Positions 6,360-13,557 of a stretch of DNA of 16,920 nucleotides are shown piece by piece (positions within the stretch are counted from its first letter, which is position 1; every line of letters starts with the position of its first letter). Below the pieces are notes generated by a model. That model made no database searches. It saw only the letters and a program-made list of their open reading frames with translations, and was not told the origin of the DNA. Source of the DNA: Opitutaceae bacterium (lineage in GTDB: Bacteria; Verrucomicrobiota; Verrucomicrobiia; Opitutales; Opitutaceae); NCBI GenBank assembly GCA_009919985.1, contig RGAX01000043.1, positions 1 through 16,920 of the forward strand, in the 5' to 3' direction. Position numbers and translations under genes: made by a program.

Positions 6360-6941
6360 ATGAGTAAATTACTGTGCGTTTACTGTGCCTCAAGCGATCG
6401 GATTGATCCCAAGTATGTGGCGGCCGCTACGCAGTTGGGTAAATTGATGGTGGAACACGGTTGGGGGCTCGTTTATGGCGGTGGGAAAACGGGACTCATG
6501 GGCGCGATCGCCCGGTCAGTGAAGACGAACGGAGGTCGGGTGGTCGGTGTGATTCCTGATTTTATGAAGGCGCGTGAGCTGGCTTTCGACGAGGCTGACG
6601 AACTTATCACCGTCATCACGATGAGGGAGCGAAAGCTTCTTATGGAGACGCGGGCGGATGCCTTTGTGACGTTGCCGGGTGGCTTTGGTACACTTGAGGA
6701 AATTATGGAAATTCTGACTTTGCGCCAATTACATGTGGTTCAAAAACCCTGCGTTTTTCTTAACCAAGATGGATTTTACGACGATCTGTTGCGGTTGTTT
6801 GAAAAGATGCTCGCGGAAAAATTCTTCAAACCCTCGAACATGGACTTGTTTCGCGTGGCTAATACCGTCGATGAGGTGTTTGCGCAGATCGCGTTGGCGG
6901 CAGAGGCAAAGCTAGAACCAAAGTGGTTCGACACCCGCTAA
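6360..6941 (+). CDS. LOG-family nucleoside 5'-monophosphate phosphoribohydrolase (TIGR00730)
   Basis: LOG proteins have a Rossmann-like fold and cleave the base from nucleoside monophosphates such as AMP or cytokinin riboside monophosphate, releasing ribose 5-phosphate. This 193-residue protein has the nucleotide-binding YGGGKTGLMG (39-48), the catalytic-region MRERKLLM (88-95) and the hallmark PGGFGTLEE (106-114). Length is normal for the family. In bacteria without plant contact the role is probably nucleotide metabolism, so the cytokinin label should be read with care. The start ATG directly follows a 19-codon ORF. A Nudix hydrolase gene begins 11 bases after the stop, so the two very likely form an operon of nucleotide-handling enzymes. 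Confidence 0.92.
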   Translation: MSKLLCVYCASSDRIDPKYVAAATQLGKLMVEHGWGLVYGGGKTGLMGAIARSVKTNGGRVVGVIPDFMKARELAFDEADELITVITMRERKLLMETRADAFVTLPGGFGTLEEIMEILTLRQLHVVQKPCVFLNQDGFYDDLLRLFEKMLAEKFFKPSNMDLFRVANTVDEVFAQIALAAEAKLEPKWFDTR

Positions 6942-6952
6942 GTTGGACTACG

Positions 6953-7504
6953 ATGCACGCCAAAATCCTGGAGTTATTACAGGCCTACGCGCGAAATTCG
7001 CTCGAGGTGCACGAGGCGGAGATGGTGGCGGAAACTTTGCGCTTCATTAAAGCGGAGCCGGAATGTTTACGGCGAACGTGCGCTCCGGGGCATCTCACGG
7101 GATCGGCCTGGATCGTAGATGCCACGCGCCGCCGAACCTTGCTAACGCATCATTTAAAGTTGGAAAAGTGGCTACAACTCGGCGGCCACGCCGATGGCGA
7201 CGGAGATTTGCTTGCGGTGGCGTTGCGCGAAGGGCGCGAGGAAAGCGGACTCACGAGATTGCAGCCGGTGACGGGAAATATTTTCGACCTCGATCGCCAC
7301 TGGATTCCAGCGCGTAAGGCTGAGTCGGCGCATTGGCACTACGACGTGCGTTTCATGATCGAAGCGGATGACCTTGAGCCGCTGGTGCTCGCAGCGAACG
7401 AATCCAAAGAATTGGCGTGGGTCGAGCTCGCCCGTGTGACGGAACTAAACGCCGAAGAGTCGATGGCGCGGATGGTGCGCAAGACGCTTGGCGCGCGGCG
7501 CTGA
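6953..7504 (+). CDS. Nudix hydrolase
   Basis: A 183-residue Nudix enzyme, expected to hydrolyse a nucleoside diphosphate linked to another group. The Nudix box lies at about 78-100, where GGHADGDGDLLAVALREG is followed by REESGL. The REGREESGL core matches REUxEExGU. The upstream glutamate of the consensus is absent, and the HADGD variant seen here is characteristic of one branch of bacterial Nudix proteins. I chose the ATG at 6953, since a GTG at 6923 would run into the end of the LOG gene. The N-terminal 45 residues are helical and outside the core domain. The gene follows LOG by 11 bases and converges on the lactate permease gene with a single base between stop codons. The substrate is unknown. 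Confidence 0.88.
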   Translation: MHAKILELLQAYARNSLEVHEAEMVAETLRFIKAEPECLRRTCAPGHLTGSAWIVDATRRRTLLTHHLKLEKWLQLGGHADGDGDLLAVALREGREESGLTRLQPVTGNIFDLDRHWIPARKAESAHWHYDVRFMIEADDLEPLVLAANESKELAWVELARVTELNAEESMARMVRKTLGARR

Positions 7505-7505
7505 T

Positions 7506-9155
7506 CTATGGTTTAAGCGCCGGGATCATCCCGGGCCAAACATAGGCTTGGAGCATGACGAGTATGCCCACGAGGACGGCAAGGGCGATGCTGTGCCAAA
7601 AGACGGCCCGCAAGATCGTTCCCGCCGCGGGGCTTTCTGGGTGGCCGCCGGTAGCGACACTCGCGACGACGATACTTTGGGCGTCGATCATTTTTCCCAT
7701 GACGCCGCCGGAGCTGTTGGCGGCGCAGGTAAGGATCGGAGAAAAGCCGAGTTGTTCAGCGGTTACTTTTTGGAGGTTACCGAAAAGAACATTGGAGGAG
7801 GTGTCGCTGCCGGTGAGCGCGACGCCAAGCCAGCCGATGAGCGGCGAGAAAAACGGAAACAACCAACCTGTGCAGGCCATAGCTAGGCCTAATGTCGTGT
7901 CGGTGCCGCTATAGCGTGTGGTGTAGCCGAGCGCCATCATTGCGGAAATCGTGAGCAGTGAAACGCGTACGCGAAGCAGCGTTTGCCAATAAATTTTCGC
8001 GGCGCGACGCAGACCCACTCCGAGCGCGATGGCCGCGCCAATGCCTGCAAGTAGGAGCGCGGTGCCAGTGGCGGAAAGCAGGTTCAGCACGAAGATCGCT
8101 TTTTCCGGTGTAGGAGTGGGCGCGACGGGTGGCATTTTTTCCACCGCGAGGTGAAGCGCGGGCACCTTGAACTCAGGGGCGAACAGATGGTTTAGCGCCG
8201 TTTTCACCTGCGGGAGGCCCCAAATGAAAACGAAAACGGTGAGAAAAATCCAAGGAATCCAGGCCTTCCACGCTGCCGTGGTAGTTTTCGTGCCGTTCTC
8301 TGTGGCAGCGATCTCATCTGAGGGCGGGTTAAATGATTCTTCGGCGGGGCGCCAGAAGCGCATTAACACCACCACCGCGAGCATCGCGACGGCGGCGCTC
8401 ACGATGTCGACCAGCCAAGGTCCGTGAAAATTGCTCACTAAAAATTGCATCGTGCCAAAGCTCGCGCCCGCGACCAAGCACGCAGGCCAGACCGCGATCA
8501 TACCGCGCCAACCGCATTGCGCGGTTACGAGCCAGAATGGGACGAGCAAAGAAAAGAAAGGGAGTTGGCGGCCCACCATTGCGCTCAGCGAGAGCACGTC
8601 GAGCCCAGTGAGCGGTGCGAGTGTGGTGATGGGAATTCCGAGCGAACCGAAAGCGACGGGCGCGGTGTTGCCGATGAGGGCGAGTTTGGCGGCTTCGAGG
8701 GGTTTGAAGCCTAGGCCGATCATCAACGCGCCGGATATGGCTACAGGCGCGCCAAATCCTGCCGCGCCTTCGATGAAGGCGCCAAAGCAAAACGCGAGTA
8801 ACAGCGCTTGGATGCGGCGGTCACCGGAAACGCCCGCAATCTGACGTTGGAGTACGGCGAACTGGCCGGTTTCCACCGAGAGTTGGTATATGAAGATCGC
8901 GTTGAGGATGAGCCACCCGATCGGCATCAGTCCGAAAGCAGCGCCGTAGCCGGCGGCGGCCAGGGTGAGTTTTAAGGGCATGCCGTACACGCCTACGGCC
9001 ACACCGGCAGCGAGTGTTAGGGCGATGAGCGCTGCGATGTGCGCTCGTACATGCCAAAATGCGAGGAGGCCAAGCAGGATGATGACGGGAATCGCGGCGA
9101 CCAAGGCGGAGACGCCGATGCCGCCTAGTGGTGCGTAAGTCTGTGACCAATGCAT
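7506..9155 (-). CDS. lldP: L-lactate permease (LldP/LctP family)
   Basis: An inner-membrane transporter that imports L-lactate, and often glycolate, with protons. The 549-residue length agrees with the family. Recognisable segments are FGAFIEGAAGFGAPVAI (residues about 123-139), IGNTAPVAFGSLGIPI, FFSPLIGWLGVALTGSDTSS and the C-terminal CAANSSGGVMGKMI followed by DAQSIVVA, all typical of LctP. About a dozen or more hydrophobic helices are visible, with hydrophilic loops around FNPPSDEIAATENG and VEKMPPVAPTPTPEK. Substrate choice between lactate and glycolate (GlcA) cannot be settled from sequence. No lactate dehydrogenase or lut genes are adjacent in this window. The upstream 376 bases hold a TTGGT/ACCAA dyad that might be a GntR-type operator. 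Confidence 0.92.
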   Translation of the reverse strand: MHWSQTYAPLGGIGVSALVAAIPVIILLGLLAFWHVRAHIAALIALTLAAGVAVGVYGMPLKLTLAAAGYGAAFGLMPIGWLILNAIFIYQLSVETGQFAVLQRQIAGVSGDRRIQALLLAFCFGAFIEGAAGFGAPVAISGALMIGLGFKPLEAAKLALIGNTAPVAFGSLGIPITTLAPLTGLDVLSLSAMVGRQLPFFSLLVPFWLVTAQCGWRGMIAVWPACLVAGASFGTMQFLVSNFHGPWLVDIVSAAVAMLAVVVLMRFWRPAEESFNPPSDEIAATENGTKTTTAAWKAWIPWIFLTVFVFIWGLPQVKTALNHLFAPEFKVPALHLAVEKMPPVAPTPTPEKAIFVLNLLSATGTALLLAGIGAAIALGVGLRRAAKIYWQTLLRVRVSLLTISAMMALGYTTRYSGTDTTLGLAMACTGWLFPFFSPLIGWLGVALTGSDTSSNVLFGNLQKVTAEQLGFSPILTCAANSSGGVMGKMIDAQSIVVASVATGGHPESPAAGTILRAVFWHSIALAVLVGILVMLQAYVWPGMIPALKP

Positions 9156-9261
9156 GGGGTGAAGTGGGGTAAACTAAGCAGATATGAAGCGAGCAGGCTC
9201 GGCCGGCGGTGGCGAGGATTTTGCAGGGACACGGCGTTATTTGCAGTAATGGAAATCCTAG

Positions 9262-9281
9262 CGCGATCAGTCGCGATTTTT
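9262..9281 (+). other. Five-base-pair hairpin followed by T run
   Basis: CGCGA-tcag-TCGCG is followed by ATTTTT in the intergenic region upstream of lldP. It is too short to be a strong terminator and no + strand gene precedes it. It may be a chance structure or part of the lldP control region. Confidence 0.25.
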
Positions 9282-9356
9282 AGCTGTGGTCGGCTAAGCT
9301 GCCTGCAACAAGTTGCCTTGAATCGCTGACCCTAAGCGACTTTGTTGTTTTCTGAA

Positions 9357-9367
9357 TTGGTCACCAA
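9357..9367. promoter_or_regulatory. TTGGT-c-ACCAA dyad upstream of lldP, possible operator
   Basis: A perfect five-base inverted repeat with one central base, about 200 bases before the lldP start. Regulators of the FadR/PdhR/LldR branch of the GntR family bind TTGGT/ACCAA half sites, usually with a spacer of about three bases, so the one-base spacing here is atypical. No regulator gene is in the window. Confidence 0.35.
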
Positions 9368-9443
9368 AATTTTCTGTAACAGCTTTACTGGAAAAAGCCC
9401 GGATTTAGCGCCGTTATTGCGGGGTGAGCGCTTCGGAGCGGAC

Positions 9444-9477
9444 TAAAAAAACCGCTAGCTTTTAAAGCGAGCGGTTT
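9444..9477 (-). terminator. Intrinsic terminator of the NIPSNAP gene
   Basis: AAACCGCT (9449-9456) pairs with AGCGGTTT (9470-9477), and an inner GCTTT/AAAGC extends the stem after one mismatch. The A run at 9445-9451 becomes a T run on the minus strand, so it stops leftward transcription 55 bases after the NIPSNAP stop codon. It separates that gene from lldP. The rest of 9156-9443 holds no gene. Confidence 0.85.
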
Positions 9478-9531
9478 AATAGCCGGGCTCAGACCTGCGC
9501 TTTAGTTACGTCGAGCCGTACGCAAGCGAAC

Positions 9532-10386
9532 TTAGATTTGGGAGTAGGCGGTGGGAACGATGAAGCGGGCGGTGTTTTTAGAAGTGTTATCTTTATAGCT
9601 GGGTTGGTCCTTCATTTTGACCCAACGCGGGTCGGGGCCAAATTTTTTCCAATTTCCAAGGTGCGTGGCGAGATCGGGACCGCAGGTGATGTAGCGCAGG
9701 TGGGGGAGGTTAGGGCCGGCGAGGGCTTGGCCGAAAAACACGGGCGACATCCCTAGGTCTTGCATGAGTGGGATTTCGCCGTCGTTGAACATAGCCATTT
9801 TACTGAGGGCGCGCTCCTCGCTGTGGCTCTCATAATCGCGTAGCTCGAAAATACGGGTCGGAGTTTTATTTTTCGAGAATGCGGGAACGGCGAGTTTAGG
9901 CATGCCGGCGAAGGCCCGAAGTAGCCAAGTGTCTACGCGCTCGTAAGCGGGATTTGATTTCGGTGTCTGGAAATACTCGGGTGCTGCGGCTTGAACCTGG
10001 ACGTCGGAATTGAGCTCGGTGCTGATTTGAGTGAATGACTCCAGTGACGGGTGCGTGATGAGAACCCAGATCGCGACAGGCGCCGTGGTCGTACCGATCT
10101 TCGGTTTGGCGGTGACGCTTTTTTTGTCCACCTCGACCTCGGTGAAGACCCCGATGTTGCCGAGACCGCGAGCGTTCAGGCCTGGGATGAGGGCTTTTTC
10201 TAAATATTTTTCAAGGACAGCGCTCGAGGTATCGGGTTTTAATCGATACGCGCGCAATTCGTAGTAATCGCGGGCGACAACGGGTGGTGTGGCTTGAGCG
10301 GCACGAGAGTCGATGCCTGTGGTCAAAGCCGCGGTGGCGGACACGGCGAGGGAGGATTTTATAAAATTACGGCGGGTTGATTGCAT
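9532..10386 (-). CDS. Tat-exported NIPSNAP-family protein
   Basis: The 284-residue product begins MQSTRRNFIKSS, a twin-arginine signal (R5, R6, F8, K10), followed by a hydrophobic alanine-rich segment and a likely cleavage near AAQA (29-32), so the protein should reach the periplasm folded. Two NIPSNAP-type halves are visible: one opening at YYELRAYRLKPD (41-52) and a second at IFELRDYESHSEERALSKMAMF (starting near 183) with a ferredoxin-like dimeric alpha-beta pattern. The biochemical role of NIPSNAP proteins in bacteria is unknown. Export by Tat suggests a cofactor or a need to fold before export, but no cofactor motif is seen. It is a single gene with its own terminator, diverging from a secreted lysozyme-like gene. 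Confidence 0.85.
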   Translation of the reverse strand: MQSTRRNFIKSSLAVSATAALTTGIDSRAAQATPPVVARDYYELRAYRLKPDTSSAVLEKYLEKALIPGLNARGLGNIGVFTEVEVDKKSVTAKPKIGTTTAPVAIWVLITHPSLESFTQISTELNSDVQVQAAAPEYFQTPKSNPAYERVDTWLLRAFAGMPKLAVPAFSKNKTPTRIFELRDYESHSEERALSKMAMFNDGEIPLMQDLGMSPVFFGQALAGPNLPHLRYITCGPDLATHLGNWKKFGPDPRWVKMKDQPSYKDNTSKNTARFIVPTAYSQI

Positions 10387-10454
10387 GGTCAGGTGGGGGG
10401 AATTGCAGGAGATGAATTTGTGCTTAACGGCTCAAGGGCTACGAGCTTGTTCTT

Positions 10455-10466
10455 AGACAGTTGTCT
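10455..10466. repeat. AGACA-gt-TGTCT dyad between divergent genes
   Basis: Five-base perfect arms with a two-base spacer lie 69 bases upstream of the NIPSNAP start codon and 213 bases before the lysozyme-like gene. Size and spacing suit a dimeric repressor site, but no regulator is encoded nearby. The rest of 10387-10678 has no gene; TTAAATTTAA at 10632-10641 is a second AT-rich palindrome. Confidence 0.35.
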
Positions 10467-10678
10467 GTTTCTTCATGCAGTGCTTCTGAAAAATCGCAAT
10501 CGTGTATCATTTGATTTTCTGAACGGCATGGGTTGTGCGTTTGATTAAGTAATGGCCGAAGCGATGGGGGCCTCAAAGCGCAGCGTTAAAAATACAGTGC
10601 GTCTTTGTTCCACTGTGAGTGAGAGATTTTGTTAAATTTAATGCGAACTTACTTTTAGTCTCCTAGGTCAATTGGAGG

Positions 10679-11158
10679 GTGAACACGATTATCCCCATCA
10701 AGAAAAACATCCGCGGCGTCGTCTGGTTTTGGACGTTGGTCGCGTTCGTTGGTTTGGGTTCTACTTCAGCCTCGGCATTGCCCCGCGCTATTACGCTTGA
10801 AGCGATTCATCAGATTGAAAATCCCCGCGATTTGAAACGGCCTGGGCCGTGCGGTGAGTTAGGGGCGTATCAGTTTCGTGCGCAGACCTGGGCTCAACAT
10901 ACGCGGCGTCCGTTTGCCGATGCGTTGGATCGGCGTTGTTCTGATTATGTCGCTGTACAGCACTTTAATTGGCTATGCGAACGTTTGGTGAAAAATGGGC
11001 TGGAGCCCTCGGTTTACAATGTCGCCCTTGCTTGGAACGCCGGTCTTTACGCCACCATAAAAGGGCGGGCTCCTAGCCGAAGCCACGACTATGCGATGCG
11101 CGTGGGCAATATTGCGACTGATCTGCATATCCGCACCCAAGCCATCGCGTCGCGTTGA
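10679..11158 (+). CDS. Secreted lysozyme-fold / lytic transglycosylase-like protein
   Basis: A secreted protein of about 159 residues. The N-terminus has KKN (8-10), a hydrophobic core (14-27) and a likely signal peptidase site after ASA (31-33). The mature part resembles the lysozyme-like fold. AIHQIENPRD (42-51) carries a candidate catalytic Glu47, followed by GELGAYQFRAQTW (59-71) and then VALAWNAG (115-122), which echoes the ALxxYNAG motif of lytic transglycosylases. A muralytic role in the periplasm is therefore inferred, not shown. The start is uncertain. GTG at 10679 overlaps the GGAGG at 10674-10678, which leaves no spacing, so the true start may lie downstream. ATT at 10688, nine bases after that element, is the best placed. 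It diverges from the NIPSNAP gene. Confidence 0.65.
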   Translation: MNTIIPIKKNIRGVVWFWTLVAFVGLGSTSASALPRAITLEAIHQIENPRDLKRPGPCGELGAYQFRAQTWAQHTRRPFADALDRRCSDYVAVQHFNWLCERLVKNGLEPSVYNVALAWNAGLYATIKGRAPSRSHDYAMRVGNIATDLHIRTQAIASR

Positions 11159-11292
11159 GCGCCGGACCGCTACCTTAATGTGCCCAATCTAAGAGCTACG
11201 GGCGGCTTAAAACGACCGTTGCTCGCAGGTTGCGTTGTGGCTCTGCCTTGGCCGATTAAGCGAGTGCGTGCAGACCTACGAGCGTTCCAATC

Positions 11293-12321
11293 TCACTCCA
11301 AAAACGAGGATTGTTTTGGTGCTAGGGCCGCAGCGCGGCGCGCCTCTTCTTCTTCCGGTGAGGCGTTAAGGTGACGGGGCGGACGCGAGGCTTTGGCGGC
11401 GACTGCGGCTTCGCGGTCCGTGACGATGCGGTCGCAAATTTGATGAATATGCATGCGTAGCCATTGTGTCGTACTGCTCTGGGCCGTGTAATCGGCTGGG
11501 CCGTAGTGATCGATGCGTCCGACTTGGCGGAGTCGGTCGTTTTGAGCGAATTCCTCGGGCTTTGCTGGATTGTACACGCCGAAGGATTTGCCGCCATTAC
11601 CTTTGACCACGGAGAAACTCGGTACATCGCTCGGACCGTCGGCGATGTAGATCATGTTTTGAAACGGAATACGGCGATCTTCCTCGGCCATCTTGGAATT
11701 TACATCGATGGCCGGATTTTTATTCGTGCCTTTGTTAATCTCAAAAATGGCGCGGGTCTTGGTGGTGTTGTCGATGACCATGCCGATTTGTGCGATTTCG
11801 GCGGCGGCATCGAGAGAGAGTTCTTTTTGTCGTAGAAAACCTGGTTGCAGCGGATTTTCGATGAATTCGCAGGCCCATATGCCGTCGACGAGCGGGGCAA
11901 TCGCACTGCCTCGGACCATTTCGGCCAATCCAGTGCTTACGATGTAATGTTCGAGCGAAATTTCGTGCTTTTGATATTCGGGGCGCTCACTGACGAAGGA
12001 TTTGGCGCGGTCAAAAAAATCAGGCAGGCCGGGATAGAAACCAATTTCACGACCACTTGCGCGAAGTTTCTCGTTGTTGAGTCCGGCCATGGGGCCAGCG
12101 AGGACGTAAGTCAGAAGATGGTTCAGGTAACTGATCTCAGGGGAGAGATGGTAGCCGCGTTTTTTATAGTGGCCGACGAGTGCGTTGGTCTCGCCCCAAA
12201 AAGTGGCTTCGTCGATGCCATAGCGCCGAAATAGAGGCGACTGCATGTATTCGGGGATTAAGGTCTTGTCGAAATCCCAGATGCAGGCGATGATGTTTTG
12301 AGTGAAGAGCGTCGTGGCCAT
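11293..12321 (-). CDS. HAD-superfamily phosphatase-like protein
   Basis: A 342-residue cytoplasmic HAD hydrolase, expected to act on a phosphorylated small molecule through an aspartyl-phosphate. All four motifs are visible: DFDKT (D16, D18) in motif I, VST (128-130) in motif II, a lysine in NTTKTR (K188) as motif III, and YIADGPSDVPSF (225-236) with D228 and D232 as motif IV. A long helical insert between motifs I and II (about 30-120) forms the cap and would set the substrate. The last 50 residues are charged and alanine-rich (SPEEEEARRAAALAPK) and probably disordered. The layout resembles the phosphoserine phosphatase-like branch, but the substrate is unknown. It diverges from prfA with 113 bases between. 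Confidence 0.85.
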   Translation of the reverse strand: MATTLFTQNIIACIWDFDKTLIPEYMQSPLFRRYGIDEATFWGETNALVGHYKKRGYHLSPEISYLNHLLTYVLAGPMAGLNNEKLRASGREIGFYPGLPDFFDRAKSFVSERPEYQKHEISLEHYIVSTGLAEMVRGSAIAPLVDGIWACEFIENPLQPGFLRQKELSLDAAAEIAQIGMVIDNTTKTRAIFEINKGTNKNPAIDVNSKMAEEDRRIPFQNMIYIADGPSDVPSFSVVKGNGGKSFGVYNPAKPEEFAQNDRLRQVGRIDHYGPADYTAQSSTTQWLRMHIHQICDRIVTDREAAVAAKASRPPRHLNASPEEEEARRAAALAPKQSSFLE

Positions 12322-12338
12322 TGCAGATCAACACCGCT

Positions 12339-12353
12339 AGGCAAACATTGCCT
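12339..12353. repeat. AGGCAA-aca-TTGCCT dyad between the HAD gene and prfA
   Basis: Six-base perfect arms with a three-base spacer lie 18 bases from the HAD start codon, within its 5' leader or promoter. It could be an operator or a small leader hairpin. Confidence 0.35.
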
Positions 12354-12434
12354 CGCGCGGAGCCGGTTCTAAGACAAGCCGCACTCGGTCGTTCGCGCAA
12401 TTCGCAAATCTTCACTGTTTAATTGTTCGGTTCC

Positions 12435-13556
12435 ATGGATTCCCTGCCTGATATCGCTCCCTTTCAACGTCGCCTTGATGAACTTGATGCGCAGATGGCG
12501 GAGCCTGCCTTTTATACCAACTCTCGGCGAGCCGCCGAGGTCATGCGCGAGCATCAAAAATTACAAAAACTCGTAGCTGATTTTCGACTCCACGAGCGCA
12601 TCGAGCGCGAAACGATTGAAGCCACGGATTTGAGCCGTGATGTCAGGGCCGACCCCGAAATGCGCACACTCGCCGCCTCAGAGTTGCCCGAGCTGCAACG
12701 CCGCGCCGCCGAATTAAGGGAAATCATTTTATTGGCGATGATCCCGCCAGAGCCCACGGATTCGCGTAACACCATTATGGAAATTCGCGCCGGCACGGGT
12801 GGCGAGGAAGCGGCGCTATTCGCGGCAGAATTGACCCGCGTTTATCACCGGTATGCTGATGCTCAGGGTTGGAAAATTCAGCCGATGAGCACGAGCTACT
12901 CGGAACGCGGCGGCTATCGTGAAACGATATTTCTGATCACCGGCACGGATGTTTACAAACAACTGAAGTTTGAGAGTGGCGTCCAACGGGTGAAACGCGT
13001 GCCCATCACCGAAGGTAGTGGACGTATTCACACCTCGACGGTTACGGTAGCGGTATTGCCAGAGGCGGAAGAAGTCGACGTGGTCGTCGATCCTCAGGAT
13101 CTTGAAATCACCGTTGCTCGGGCCAGTGGTCCTGGCGGACAAGGAGTGAATACGACGGATTCAGCGGTGCAGATTCTTCATAAACCAACCGGACTCATCG
13201 TTACGTGTGCCGACGAGCGCTCGCAGATTAAGAACAAAGCCAAGGCGATGACCGTCTTGCGCTCACGCCTGCTCCAGCGCCGCCAAGACGAAGAACACGC
13301 CAAATACGCGGCCGTACGTCGTAATCAAATCGGTTCAGGTGACCGTAGCGAACGCATCCGCACGTATCATTTTCTACAGAATCGCGTCACCGAACACCGC
13401 ATCGGTCTCACGCTTTACAGCCTGCCGCAAGTTATGGAAGGCAAGATTGATGAGATCATCGCCGCTCTTCAGAAAGCGGATTATCAAGCCAAGCTCGCGA
13501 CGTTGACCGGACACACTTTCGAGCCTCACCGCGCTCAGCAAGACGACGAAGATTAA
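12435..13556 (+). CDS. prfA: Peptide chain release factor 1
   Basis: RF1 recognises UAA and UAG stop codons and triggers peptide release in the ribosome. The 373-residue protein has the N-terminal helical domain, then IRAGTGGEEAALFA (117-130). The anticodon-like region RVKRVPITEGSGRIHTS (185-201) puts PIT at the PxT position that marks RF1 rather than RF2 (SPF). The catalytic loop is SGPGGQGVNTTDSAV (231-245) with the GGQ glutamine at 236. RIRTYHFLQNRVTEHRIGLTLYSL fits RF1. I chose the ATG at 12435 over an in-frame TTG at 12423, although neither has a clear binding site. The prmC gene, whose product methylates the GGQ glutamine, starts one base after the stop. Confidence 0.96.
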   Translation: MDSLPDIAPFQRRLDELDAQMAEPAFYTNSRRAAEVMREHQKLQKLVADFRLHERIERETIEATDLSRDVRADPEMRTLAASELPELQRRAAELREIILLAMIPPEPTDSRNTIMEIRAGTGGEEAALFAAELTRVYHRYADAQGWKIQPMSTSYSERGGYRETIFLITGTDVYKQLKFESGVQRVKRVPITEGSGRIHTSTVTVAVLPEAEEVDVVVDPQDLEITVARASGPGGQGVNTTDSAVQILHKPTGLIVTCADERSQIKNKAKAMTVLRSRLLQRRQDEEHAKYAAVRRNQIGSGDRSERIRTYHFLQNRVTEHRIGLTLYSLPQVMEGKIDEIIAALQKADYQAKLATLTGHTFEPHRAQQDDED

Positions 13557-13557
13557 T

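Noticed and set aside
6923..6952. An upstream GTG that would extend the Nudix protein by ten residues
   Set aside because: It overlaps the end of the LOG gene and adds no family-like sequence; the ATG at 6953 gives the usual short gene spacing.
8329..8844. Several long frames of 86-153 codons on both strands inside the lactate permease gene
   Set aside because: All overlap the clear permease reading frame and are Arg/Ala/Pro-rich, typical of shadow frames.
9307..9347. Nested CAACAA/TTGTTG and TCGCT/AGCGA repeats suggesting a folded RNA upstream of lldP
   Set aside because: The arms are short with large loops and no T run or gene to terminate; this is within what chance would give.
12423..12434. 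A TTG start for prfA four codons upstream
   Set aside because: The ATG at 12435 is a better start codon, and the extra residues are not part of the RF1 domain.
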